In this document: positions 9,930-18,963 of the stretch, piece by piece
How positions within the stretch are numbered: position 1 is the first letter of the stretch
Layout: every line of letters starts with the position of its first letter
From: Bigelowiella natans CCMP2755
Lineage: Eukaryota; Cercozoa; Chlorarachniophyceae
Direction: 5' to 3'
DNA length: 52,500 nucleotides
Assembly (NCBI GenBank): GCA_000320545.1
Contig: ADNK01002490.1
Span: forward strand, 1-52,500
Position numbers and translations under genes: made by a program
The notes under the pieces: model-generated
What the model was told of the DNA's origin: nothing
Seen by the model: the letters and a program-made list of their open reading frames with translations, nothing else
The model's database searches: none

Positions 9930-12900
9930 ATGTCACAGCAGCTAGAAGAACAGCAGGACTTTGGCTCGCAGGCCGTGCAAGGGCACGAGCAGAAACAGGA
10001 AAGGAAGGGCGATACGGACGCTAAGGAAGGAGGAGGAACACCTCCACAGGCACCGCCGGGACCAGCACCCGGGATTAAGAAAGCAGATGCAGCAGCAGAG
10101 GCACTGGAGAACTTCTACGAGGCGGACGACGAGGACGTGGCCGCCGAAAGCAAGAAGGTCGTAATGGCATTACGAGCCTTGCGACCCAGGGCGAGCAACT
10201 ACGCCAAACTGAAAGTATCGATAGAATACAAGTATCAGACACATGATGTTTGGGCAGCTATCATGCAGGACATCATGGATTACGAAGCAGACTTACCTCC
10301 AGAGTGGGCAGCTTTGTTTAGGAACGACGGGGGTCTGGGCGCCTCGCGGGGGACGACCCAGAGCACCGTCAAGCAGCAGCAGCCGGTACAGCGGAACACC
10401 CAGTTCATGTCTGTTAAAACAGCACCGGTTATGATAACGAAATACAACGGGAAAAGAGGTGAGGCAAGGAGGTGGTGGAAGAACGCTAGGAGTATACTCT
10501 GCGACTTTACCCCTAACCCCACCGAAAACGACAAGCTCAAATGGCTAGCTATAATAAAGCAAGCCATGGACCTTTACGAGACAGGCAGGACCCGGATCAG
10601 GCAGCTAGAGAAAATACACACTACAGTTAGTGGGCTACGAGACGTTGAGGCGATAATGAAGGCTTTTGTAAATGAACAGGATGCTAACTCCCTACCCCAG
10701 GCTATTAGAAAATACAGAGCAATGATGCAGCATGAGAGAGAACCTGTTAGAGACTTTGCCACGCGCTTCCAGGATATGATCGACGAACTACATGATTTTA
10801 ATTACAACACAGGTGATGATCAGGCAAGGTTTGAAGAGTTCAAGTTAAAGATAAAGGAATCCACTTACGTTACGGAGAAAGGCTACACCACGATGGAGGC
10901 AGCAGTGCAGGCTATATCCCTACGCGAGCAGGAGCAGGACCGCAAGTTTACCAGCCCTAAGGTACCTGGCATAGGAAACATTAACGCTATTAAGCCGCAG
11001 CGAGACTGGTACAAGGACAGGGAAGGTAACCGACGTTGCGGATACTGCTCACGTAAAGGGAAACACACCGCTAAAGACTGCAGAGACAGGAAAGAAGGAC
11101 GACCCAGGATGACGATCAGGCAGCTCAACGAACACTACGAGAAGTTAAAGAGAAAGAAAGGCAGAGGACAAGGATATAACAACAGCAAATGGCAAGGCAG
11201 CAACAACGGGAAGAACAATAAATATAAGAACAAAAAGCAGAACAGTATCAATGCTATACAGCAGCAGATAAACGGAATATTAGATCACCTTAAGCAGGCG
11301 CCGACGAAGACAGCAGTACCAGCAACGCAGGACCAAGACAAGCCCATGACCCTAGACGACATAAAGAACTTAGGAGTATGCAACATTAATGACGAAGACG
11401 CTAACAGGACTATCAAAGTTGCTATGACCAAGGTTAAAGTTAAAGACAGCTACGGAGACTACAAGAAACTACCTGCCCTTTGGGATAGTGGCAGCATGCC
11501 GAAGTCCTTCATAAGCCTAAGCACAGTAAGAAGGTTAGGACTATTGGATCAAGTGACTAAGAAAGAACGTAAATATGCTCAAGCAGACGGAAGCTCTTCC
11601 ATGAAGACCGTCGGTGAGCTAATGCTAAAGCTACAGATACCTGGCAGCGACGCGGAGACCCAAATCAAGACCCGAGTAGCCATGACTTTATCCATGGAAC
11701 TACTCCTCGGACAGGATGCCCTAGAAAAATTAGGGGGGATCATATCATTCTACAATCACAAGATATACTTTGCTAAGTTGCCAAAGAAGTCAGGCAGGAC
11801 CATCAGCCAGAACATGATACGGCTTGACGAGTGGACCTCTGAGTCAAGCGTTAATGCGTTAGAGTTTATGGACCTAGCGGACAACAAGCTACCTACACCT
11901 ACCGAGCTACGGAAGAAGAACCCCGGCAAGACCATCCGACAGATAACGGAGCTACTGGACAAGACCCCCCCAGCTGATGATTGGGATATCGACAAAGGCA
12001 AAAAGTACATTAATAAAATATTAAACGAGAAGTACTCTGACATCACCAAGCCGACGACGAAGCCCTCCAGCAAGCTTACCCCAGTAAAGATCGAGCTAAA
12101 GAAGGGATACGAAGAGTGCATCATCAATGACCCAGAACATAGGCGACCGGAAGCGGACTGGGAAAAGATAGAGTGGCAGATCAATGAATGGGCAAAGGAA
12201 GGGAAGATAGAGCCAAGCAACTCACCATGGAACGTGAGACATGTGCTAGCTAAGAAACCTACTTACCCTTTCTTCCGCCTGGCGCACAACTTCATCCGCC
12301 ACAACCGAGTAATAAAGAGGATCCAGACACCTACACCAAGGATAGATGACGTTATTGAACACGTCATAGGATACAAATACTACTCTTCCCTAGATAAAAA
12401 TGAATCATACATGCAGACACCCATCCACAAAACCTCCCGCCCCATTACCGCGTTCTCCAGCAGGCACAGGAAGTGGCACTTCGTCGTATTCCCTTACGGC
12501 CTAAGCATATCAGGGGATGCGTTCAGTAGTCAGAACTACAGGGCATACACACATGATGGGATGGCGTCTGTGTTGTGGGTGTTTGTGTTTGTGTATGTGG
12601 ATGATGACATAATATGTACCAACACAGTCGTCGCTCAGATCTTCCTCCTGGAAAATATATTTATTAGGTTTGCACACTTCGGTTTTACTATTAGACTGCA
12701 GAAGTGTACATTCCTAGCTACAAGAATCAAGTGGTGTGGATATTACCTGGAGCAAGGCCGCATCACCCCAAACCCCGAGAAAGTAGCAGCACTACAGCAA
12801 GCCCCTAAACCTAAGAATGCAAAGGAGTTAAAGTCATTCTTGCAGACTGCAGCTTGGATACTACGTAGGTTCTCCCCTACCTACGCTAGGACTGCAGCTG

Positions 12901-14903
12901 CTTTTACTACTGCTTACCGGAAGGAGAACTCTGTAGGCCTCAGCTTCGCTAAGGTGTGGGCCAAGGCTGGCCTTGATGCCCACTTCGATAACCTAATAAA
13001 GTTATGCAGCAACACCCTATTGAATGCTAAGCTAGACACTACTAGACCAGCTACCCTATGGACAGACTGGTCTAAGCTAGGTATGGCTGCTGTACTTACC
13101 CAAGACCAGCAGATCATACGGGTGTGGGGCAGGGCCTGCACAGCAGCTGAGGCCAAGTACAGCCCTACAAAAGGAGAGTATAAAGCCATGACTGAGGCGC
13201 AGAGGAAACTAAGATACTACCTGCTGTCGGTGCCCAGCTTCACCTTAATGACTGACCACAAGCCCCTCCTAGGCATCGACCGCAAGCTCGAAGCGCCTAA
13301 CGATGAGTATGCAGCTATGAGGGCGGACACGGAAGAGTTTAGGGACAAGAGGACAGTGGTCTACGCACCAGGAGACAAGCAGCTTGCTGACTATTTCAGC
13401 AGGCTGTTCGAAAAGAAAGTCCCTACCCAGGTCACCCCTATGGTTAACGCGATTACCTTCGAGGACGGCGACTTCCTGCCTGAGCCAGAGGAGCTCCAGC
13501 ACCTTCAAGAACACCTGGATAAATACAAACACAAGCATGAGGTACTTAGTGATAGGATATATGTATACACTAATAATGTTAGGCGTACCTACGTGCCACG
13601 GCGGACCAGGGGAGCCCTTCTCTTTACCGCCCATGGACCTGCACACGTAGGAGAAAACCATATCACTGCTCTACTCTACCATTACTACTGGCCCTACAAG
13701 CTAAAAGAGATAAGGACATACCTGCGTGGCTGCAGGTGCTCCAGCTTGAAGGCGGCAGGCGTCGCCACCAAGGAGTCCAGCAAGAGCCGTGCATCTAAGA
13801 AAATCAAAGCAAGGAACTTCTTAGATATCGTGCAAATTGATGTTTATAAGTACGATGGCTATCACTACCTTACCTTCGTTGATGTGGCCACTGGAAAGTG
13901 CTGGGTTAAAAAGATTATCAAGGTCAACGTTGCTAAGAAGAACAAAGGCTTATATAAGCAGAGGCTTACTAACTGCTACCGTACCTGGGAGTCTGAGCTC
14001 CAGGCTATCCCTGATGAAGTTAGCATAAACAAGATACCAAAGAAGTTACATGTGGATAATGAGACCTCTCTTCTACAGCTACCACACCCTAATATTGATG
14101 CCTCACCTGTATACTATGCCCAGTCCAACTCCAAGGTAGAGCGACTCCACCGCACCTTGGCCAACCTAAGCAGGATAAATAGCACCACACCAGACAAGAT
14201 ACAAGGGTTAGTAAACGACACCTTCACGTCTGGGGGAGGTATCAAGGATAAGGAGAGGGAAGAAGGCGACGACAACGACGACGATACCGAGAGCGAAGAC
14301 GAGAAGGTCCCGTACGATGGCCGAGTTCTAAAGGAAGGACAGTATGTTAGGGCCAAGGTAAATCTGAGATCGAGAAATAAACAAGACCCCTTCTGGGGTG
14401 GCGTTGCAAAGGTTACCGAGAGGAAGGGGAGGAAGCAGTACTACATCTATGATGGGAACAGGGTCACCTTGCGCCACATCAGTCACCTAAAGAATTATGA
14501 TATCGGTGAGAAGCTCCTAGAGGATGTTAAAGTAAACCCTACTGTGTGGGAGCGAGCAATGCCTTGTTTAGGACCCCGACCTAAGTTCGATGTGGAATAT
14601 GGAAACAATAAGGTCAGGGTGAACGACGATTGGCGCATGAAGATTGTCTATCTAGGCTACCCTGGATTACGAAATATGGAGAGGGTAGCTATGAAAATAA
14701 AGGACGGAAAATATCAGCTACTCTACCTAGCTGTTCCCGACTTACCCTTTGAGCACTGGTATAAGGTCCTGGGGGACCTTGATGCAGAGGGCTGGTATGG
14801 ACACGAACCTAAGGACGAAGGTGAGTTCTGGGTAAGCGACAAAGGAGATAAGGTTAGAGAGGAATCTATTACCTGGTGGTTGGTGAAGTTCCGAAAGCGA
14901 TGA
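9930..14903 (+). CDS. gag-pol polyprotein of Ty3/gypsy-type element (1657 aa)
   Basis: A single fused ORF. The N-terminal gag region is charged and Gln/Lys-rich. A CCHC zinc knuckle lies at Cys370, Cys373, His379 and Cys384 (spacing 2-5-4, against the usual 2-4-4). The aspartic protease motif DSG is at 519-521. Reverse transcriptase shows the LDKNESY strand and the catalytic YVDDD at 889-893. RNase H has TDWS at 1045-1048 and TDHKPLL further on. Integrase follows, with an HHCC-like region (GPAHVGENH ... CRC) and the catalytic triad Asp1304, Asp1376, Glu1404. The last two are separated by 27 residues rather than the typical 35. A GPY-like strand region follows, then about 120 extra residues rich in Trp/Asp/Glu that I cannot assign. 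No frameshift separates gag from pol, so gag and pol would be made as one chain and cut by the protease. Confidence 0.97.
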   Translation: MSQQLEEQQDFGSQAVQGHEQKQERKGDTDAKEGGGTPPQAPPGPAPGIKKADAAAEALENFYEADDEDVAAESKKVVMALRALRPRASNYAKLKVSIEYKYQTHDVWAAIMQDIMDYEADLPPEWAALFRNDGGLGASRGTTQSTVKQQQPVQRNTQFMSVKTAPVMITKYNGKRGEARRWWKNARSILCDFTPNPTENDKLKWLAIIKQAMDLYETGRTRIRQLEKIHTTVSGLRDVEAIMKAFVNEQDANSLPQAIRKYRAMMQHEREPVRDFATRFQDMIDELHDFNYNTGDDQARFEEFKLKIKESTYVTEKGYTTMEAAVQAISLREQEQDRKFTSPKVPGIGNINAIKPQRDWYKDREGNRRCGYCSRKGKHTAKDCRDRKEGRPRMTIRQLNEHYEKLKRKKGRGQGYNNSKWQGSNNGKNNKYKNKKQNSINAIQQQINGILDHLKQAPTKTAVPATQDQDKPMTLDDIKNLGVCNINDEDANRTIKVAMTKVKVKDSYGDYKKLPALWDSGSMPKSFISLSTVRRLGLLDQVTKKERKYAQADGSSSMKTVGELMLKLQIPGSDAETQIKTRVAMTLSMELLLGQDALEKLGGIISFYNHKIYFAKLPKKSGRTISQNMIRLDEWTSESSVNALEFMDLADNKLPTPTELRKKNPGKTIRQITELLDKTPPADDWDIDKGKKYINKILNEKYSDITKPTTKPSSKLTPVKIELKKGYEECIINDPEHRRPEADWEKIEWQINEWAKEGKIEPSNSPWNVRHVLAKKPTYPFFRLAHNFIRHNRVIKRIQTPTPRIDDVIEHVIGYKYYSSLDKNESYMQTPIHKTSRPITAFSSRHRKWHFVVFPYGLSISGDAFSSQNYRAYTHDGMASVLWVFVFVYVDDDIICTNTVVAQIFLLENIFIRFAHFGFTIRLQKCTFLATRIKWCGYYLEQGRITPNPEKVAALQQAPKPKNAKELKSFLQTAAWILRRFSPTYARTAAAFTTAYRKENSVGLSFAKVWAKAGLDAHFDNLIKLCSNTLLNAKLDTTRPATLWTDWSKLGMAAVLTQDQQIIRVWGRACTAAEAKYSPTKGEYKAMTEAQRKLRYYLLSVPSFTLMTDHKPLLGIDRKLEAPNDEYAAMRADTEEFRDKRTVVYAPGDKQLADYFSRLFEKKVPTQVTPMVNAITFEDGDFLPEPEELQHLQEHLDKYKHKHEVLSDRIYVYTNNVRRTYVPRRTRGALLFTAHGPAHVGENHITALLYHYYWPYKLKEIRTYLRGCRCSSLKAAGVATKESSKSRASKKIKARNFLDIVQIDVYKYDGYHYLTFVDVATGKCWVKKIIKVNVAKKNKGLYKQRLTNCYRTWESELQAIPDEVSINKIPKKLHVDNETSLLQLPHPNIDASPVYYAQSNSKVERLHRTLANLSRINSTTPDKIQGLVNDTFTSGGGIKDKEREEGDDNDDDTESEDEKVPYDGRVLKEGQYVRAKVNLRSRNKQDPFWGGVAKVTERKGRKQYYIYDGNRVTLRHISHLKNYDIGEKLLEDVKVNPTVWERAMPCLGPRPKFDVEYGNNKVRVNDDWRMKIVYLGYPGLRNMERVAMKIKDGKYQLLYLAVPDLPFEHWYKVLGDLDAEGWYGHEPKDEGEFWVSDKGDKVREESITWWLVKFRKR

Positions 14904-14943
14904 AGGTCTAAGGGAATAAGGAAGGAAGGAAGGAGCAACGTGA

Positions 14944-14954
14944 CTTGGGGGAGG
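14944..14954 (+). promoter_or_regulatory. polypurine tract
   Basis: The run CTTGGGGGAGG directly abuts the 3' LTR, where plus-strand priming takes place in LTR elements. Confidence 0.65.
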
Positions 14955-15280
14955 TGTAGCGCGTACCACTACGCGGGCACAAGTCACGTGCGACAACAAA
15001 GGGGTTGTCGCGGATATAGAATATAGATAACGTAGATATTAATACAGCATAGGCACGTGGGTTCCGGCGGGACTCATGGCAGCACACCGGAAGTGTGCTG
15101 CCCCACGTGCGGCGGCATTCGCGAAAGCTTCGCGAATGATTACGCAGTGCACGATTTAATAAAAATATAATCTTTAATAAAAATAAACACAACTCTTCAA
15201 AAGGAAGCAAACGTGCCTTTCCCCCCCCCTGCCTACTTGTGCACGTAGCGCCTCGGCCTGTGAACACCTTACGCGCAACA
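14955..15280 (+). repeat. 3' LTR (326 bp) with three perfect hairpins
   Basis: Identical by eye to 9565-9890. Stem 1 is 14990-14997 with 15004-15011 (GCGACAAC/GTTGTCGC). Stem 2 is 15078-15087 with 15093-15102 (GGCAGCACAC/GTGTGCTGCC), itself enclosed by GCACGTGG/CCACGTGC at 15053-15060 and 15103-15110. Stem 3 is 15116-15125 with 15129-15138 (CATTCGCGAA/TTCGCGAATG). Confidence 0.96.
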
Positions 15281-15443
15281 TGTATGTGTTAATGTTGAAA
15301 AAACAGGTGGTGGACAACAGCCTAAGTCACCAAATAGCCAACACCTGATTATCGACTTTCTCAATGTACCAAAAGCTAGCCCTTGCGTTCACAGTGAAGT
15401 TTCCATTAGTAATACCGAAGATATCAGAATCCAGCAACCGATA

Positions 15444-16109
15444 ATGAAGAACTGGTGTACAGGAGTACCGAGCAAGCGGAAGACTATGAAAAGCCATTAT
15501 GATGCCTTCTTGCCAACACCTTTTCCTCCGCCAACGTTGCGACTTCCCAATTTTTCGCGGAAAAGTGTAACTAGCCGACATGAGGATGGAACTCAGACTC
15601 ACAGGGTGTCCGATCTAACTTCTAGGGTGTCCGATCTAAAGCTTCGACCTTCTTCTAGGCGTAATAGATCCTTATCTATACCACCTTCCTTGACCCCCAG
15701 CATGCTCCAGTCGCTGCGGGTTGCAATTCCAAAACGCAGCAATTTATCTAAAGCACGGGATGGTGTCCCAAACACGCCAAGCATTTCCTCGGTGCTGATT
15801 TCTCCACCCCTGAGAGGATCAGTATCCTCCAGGGCATCTTCCAAGCATCGTAAGCGGCCGCTGCACCAGTGGAAGTCGCGGCATGTATCCCGATGGGTAG
15901 CTAAATTCGACCGCGAAGCTGCCAAGATGGCCATATTCAAAGGTATAGATGGAACCCACCTCCTCGCAATAGAAAACGAAGAAGGTTTCATTAAGCTCGG
16001 CTGGAGTCGTGACTCGAAGAAGCTGAAGTACCTCCTAAAAGACCTACAGGTCTTACAGACTGAAGATATGGTCTGGAAAATCAACAATCTTAATTTAAAA
16101 TTGAAATGA
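15444..16109 (+). CDS. SAM-domain protein (221 aa)
   Basis: A single open frame. Residues 1-140 are basic, Ser/Pro-rich and look disordered. They include a near-perfect tandem repeat of RVSDL (residues 54-65). Residues ~143-205 match the sterile alpha motif pattern: W143, W151, the IFKGIDGTHLL helix, an LG-type turn (KLGW at 184-187) and a final amphipathic helix (KLKYLLKDL). SAM domains mediate protein-protein or RNA contacts, and no partner is evident. The ORF starts only 163 bp after the retrotransposon, so its promoter or upstream exons may have been displaced. I chose the first ATG of the frame. An upstream exon cannot be excluded, since an AG precedes GAGTACCG in this region. Confidence 0.68.
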   Translation: MKNWCTGVPSKRKTMKSHYDAFLPTPFPPPTLRLPNFSRKSVTSRHEDGTQTHRVSDLTSRVSDLKLRPSSRRNRSLSIPPSLTPSMLQSLRVAIPKRSNLSKARDGVPNTPSISSVLISPPLRGSVSSRASSKHRKRPLHQWKSRHVSRWVAKFDREAAKMAIFKGIDGTHLLAIENEEGFIKLGWSRDSKKLKYLLKDLQVLQTEDMVWKINNLNLKLK

Positions 16110-16189
16110 AATGCAGTCCGTGAAAATGCTAATAAGAAGAAAGACGTTTTACATTCATCCACCAAGATAGAACAAGCTTGTGGACTCAG

Positions 16190-16930
16190 CGGCTAGTCAC
16201 CTGCAAAAGCTAGCCGAGCATAACACGCAATTTCTATTATCTCGATCATCGAATTGCTCAAAAGTTAATGTGATAAATATTGGATTTATGCCTGCAGCTA
16301 GCTGCTACTAGATGTCGTGCTCATTTGATTGACTGTATGGTCGACGATAGACACATTAGCAATATACACACAATAGCAAAGAATGAATTTTTAAGTCAGC
16401 GAAAACTCCTACGCGCATCTAAACATCTAAACATGTTTACACGGCAGTACGGATAATACACTGTGTCTATAGTGCGATACATGTATAGTTGTATGTGCAT
16501 GCAATACTACAGCGGCGTATGCATGCTTTATTCGCATATGGCGAGCTAGGGTATTCGGCAAACTAACCACTGTCATAATGGCGCTAATAGCGTTGTGTGT
16601 CTATTGTGTACTCTAAGCTGAGGATGGGCCTGCAACGATACTAAACACAGAGATATATAGCCATGCGAAGATGCGCTTATTTATTTAGGCAAACCGTACA
16701 TCTATGATCATGTATGCATATGAGTAACGTCACGTGCAAGGAACGGTAGCCATCACTGTTCTAGAAATCTGATACAATGAAAATACAACTAATCAACCAC
16801 TCATTCAATCATTTCCTTTCTCCTCCCTGCTCTTCTCCATGAGCCGTTTCGGTTGTTCTGTCAAGACATCGTTACATCAATCATTCTAAAATAAACAACA
16901 AACTGGGTAAATTAATGAAAGCAGTGATAA
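16190..16930. repeat. palindrome-word-rich convergent intergenic island 2
   Basis: This lies between two convergent genes (15444-16109 + and 16940-17386 -). It has repeated CTAGC, GCATGC, CATATG and ATGCAT words, most densely at 16190-16750. The right end turns AT-rich, consistent with 3' UTR of the minus gene. No coding exon was seen. Confidence 0.5.
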
Positions 16931-16939
16931 GTATTTTAA

Positions 16940-17386
16940 TTAATTTTTAGTAACTTTCTTCTCTTTTCGACGTTCCCGTCGTTCCTCCTTGTACACTGAA
17001 ATATGAATTAGTAATCATGATCGAGAATGCATAGTACATCATTGCCTGCAAGCATTTATAACCTTTTTTCTTAGCCTTTTTCTCCAATTTCTCCATTTTC
17101 TTCTTTTGTACCATATCCTGCTATTAAAAGGAGTAGCAATTCATTTGTTACGTTACATTGTATCTAAATAATTCACACTAGTCCATAGCAGTATCAACGT
17201 GTAACTAATTTACAGCTCACCTCTATTCGTAGAACATCGACCTGATTACTAAAGGACAATAACAAAGAATGAAAAAGAAGAAGTGGGTGAAGGTGTATAT
17301 TTGTACTCACCAAGACCGTCATCATCATCATTATCATTATTATTATCACTGGTAGCAGCAGCAGCATTTATCATATCAGTCGACAT
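16940..17386 (-). CDS. small charged protein, 73 aa, 4 exons including a 28-nt microexon
   Basis: The minus-strand exons are 17386-17307, 17248-17221 (28 nt), 17120-17063 and 16995-16940 (TAA). Lengths sum to 222 nt and all phases agree, provided the first donor is the inner GTACAA rather than the more consensus GTGAGT four bases upstream, which would shift the frame. The product has an Ala/Asn/Asp-rich N terminus and a strongly basic helical C terminus (MVQKKKMEKLEKKAKKK, then KEERRERRKEKK). It looks like a small nucleolar, ribosome-associated or chromatin accessory protein, but I recognise no family. It starts 30 bp from the next minus-strand gene's stop, so the two genes are tightly packed. 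Confidence 0.55.
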
Positions 17387-17415
17387 AATCGTTTATCTCA
17401 TTCTCATTGTAGCTT

Positions 17416-18046
17416 TCAATTCTTTAAAAAATCGCACAGTTCGTTCTTCTCCTTGTTGAATTTGGAATCGTCGTCAGCATATTCCAGCTTTCGCAAATCA
17501 AGAACATAATCCTCATCGTTCAAACGCCTGGATTCGTGCTCTTCATAAAGGTCCCAAGGAACATGCACTCTGGCTCGCTGGAAACTACCTACACTATTAT
17601 TGCTGAGCTCCTCGTTCTGCTGCTGCCTTTCATCGAAGAAACCACGAGGCGGCGATGAGTTCTCGCTCATCTTGTGTCCAATGAAGTTGTTACGATTGCG
17701 GTTGCCATTCGACGAATAAATAGACCAAGGTGTCTTCTCGCCATCATCGGCGTCTTGCTCCTCCTGCACTTGGCCCAGCTCTTCATAACCGTGATGGTCT
17801 ATGTTAAGCCTGCTTTTTCCGGGCGATTTCCTCTCCCCGAAGTGATTGAAATGATGACTAAAGTGCCCCTCCTGAAGAGAGGGAGTTGGAATTTTAAAAT
17901 GGGGGGGTCCTTCCATTCGACTTTTCCCTGCTTCCTGTTCATCCTTACGTGCTGCATTTCTCTCCTGATGGATTTCGCCTAAAACCTTCTTTAGATTATA
18001 GCCTGAACGAAGGGACCTTGGTGCTGATAAATATATTTATTCATAT

Positions 18047-18092
<46 letters not shown>

Positions 18093-18823
18093 ACATGCAC
18101 ATGCACGCGCATTATATGTATATAATGTGTGTGTGTCAGGGGGGCATGATGCAATAACGAGGATACAACGTTTCAGTTTTCTTTGTGGGAAGGGCGCTTA
18201 GCTTACGTTTATCTTTTTTTTGCAGTGTCTCCTTTGATCCGTCCCCCAGACTTGGAGACGCTGATTGCTGAGGGGGTAAATCGATAGGGGGTGGAAAGTC
18301 CTGGTTTGATGGCTTTCTTGGATTCGTCGGCTTTATCCTATTAGCAATGCTGCCTTCAAAATTATCGATCATCTTCTGGAAATGCTGTTGCAGAGAATTA
18401 TCTATCTCTTCTTTTTCCGACGCAGTGAGGTTCTCAGGCTCTTCAAATAGATCGACCTTCTTCCATAAATGTGGCGCTTTGTGAGGAAGCGTGAAACTAC
18501 CGTTGCTGCCAAGTATCATGCTATCAAAGATGTTGATTCCTGGAGATGTGCTTGACGGCTTTGTAAGAGGCTCGTCGTCATCATCATCATCATCATCATC
18601 ATCACCACCACCATATTCGTCAACATCGTCGTCGTTGCTGTCTCCATCGATAGCATCTCTTACAGTACGTGTAGATCTATCAGAGTCACGTGTTGATGTT
18701 GTGACATCGCCCTTTAATAGAGGAGATGCAGCATTCTTCTCCTGCTGTTCCGACGGCCTCCAGCGTTGTTTTGGTTTTTCGTAGTATATTCTGCGTATTA
18801 GGTCCTCGTCCAGAGCTGCGAAT
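17416..18823 (-). CDS. hypothetical protein with possible bS21m-like segment; first exon unresolved
   Basis: Two exons are clear on the minus strand: 18823-18207 and 17978-17416 (stop TGA). They are joined by a 228-nt intron (GTAAGC...TTTTAG) whose phase-1 ends match. The exon at 18823 follows a good acceptor (TTTTCTAACTGCAG), so a start exon must lie in the 140 bp before the RIO1 stop codon, but I could not define it. Near the start is LDEDLIRRIYYEKPKQRWRP, which recalls the C-terminal FYEKP signature of ribosomal protein S21; this is a weak, motif-level likeness. An Asp-rich run encoded by a GAT repeat follows, then Pro/Ser-rich and Asn/Gln-rich regions. The C terminus contains VPWDLYEEHESRRLNDEDY. 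Confidence 0.58.
18050..18088. repeat. (CA)n microsatellite inside an intron
   Basis: About 19 CA units in the 18206-17979 intron of the adjacent minus-strand gene. Confidence 0.95.
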
Positions 18824-18963
18824 CTGCAGTTAGAAAATTAATCATTGTGTTGCACTCTCAGAGATTCATATAAAAGACGGGCATGTATTTGCAAGTCCCT
18901 ACAACGAGAGGAGCGACTTTTCTCTAGTTTCAGAGATTGTCGCCTCTTGTTTTCCTGTTTAGG

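Larger units (their letters stand above)
9409..15280 (+). mobile_element. complete Ty3/gypsy-type LTR retrotransposon
   Basis: The element is bounded by LTRs that begin TGTAGCGCG and end CGCGCAACA. The 4 bases before it (9405-9408, TGTA) equal the 4 bases after it (15281-15284, TGTA), which I take as the target-site duplication. That match holds only if the partial extra LTR at 9409-9564 belongs to the element. One uninterrupted gag-pol ORF (9930-14903) fills the interior. By eye the full 5' and 3' LTRs are identical over 326 bp and the ORF has no breaks, so insertion looks recent and the element may be competent. Domain order PR-RT-RH-INT places it with Ty3/gypsy rather than Copia. No env-like ORF is present. 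Confidence 0.96.

Noticed and set aside
9565-15280. Element bounded by the full LTRs only
   Set aside because: Then no target duplication exists (GTGC versus TGTA); including the 156-bp copy restores a TGTA match.
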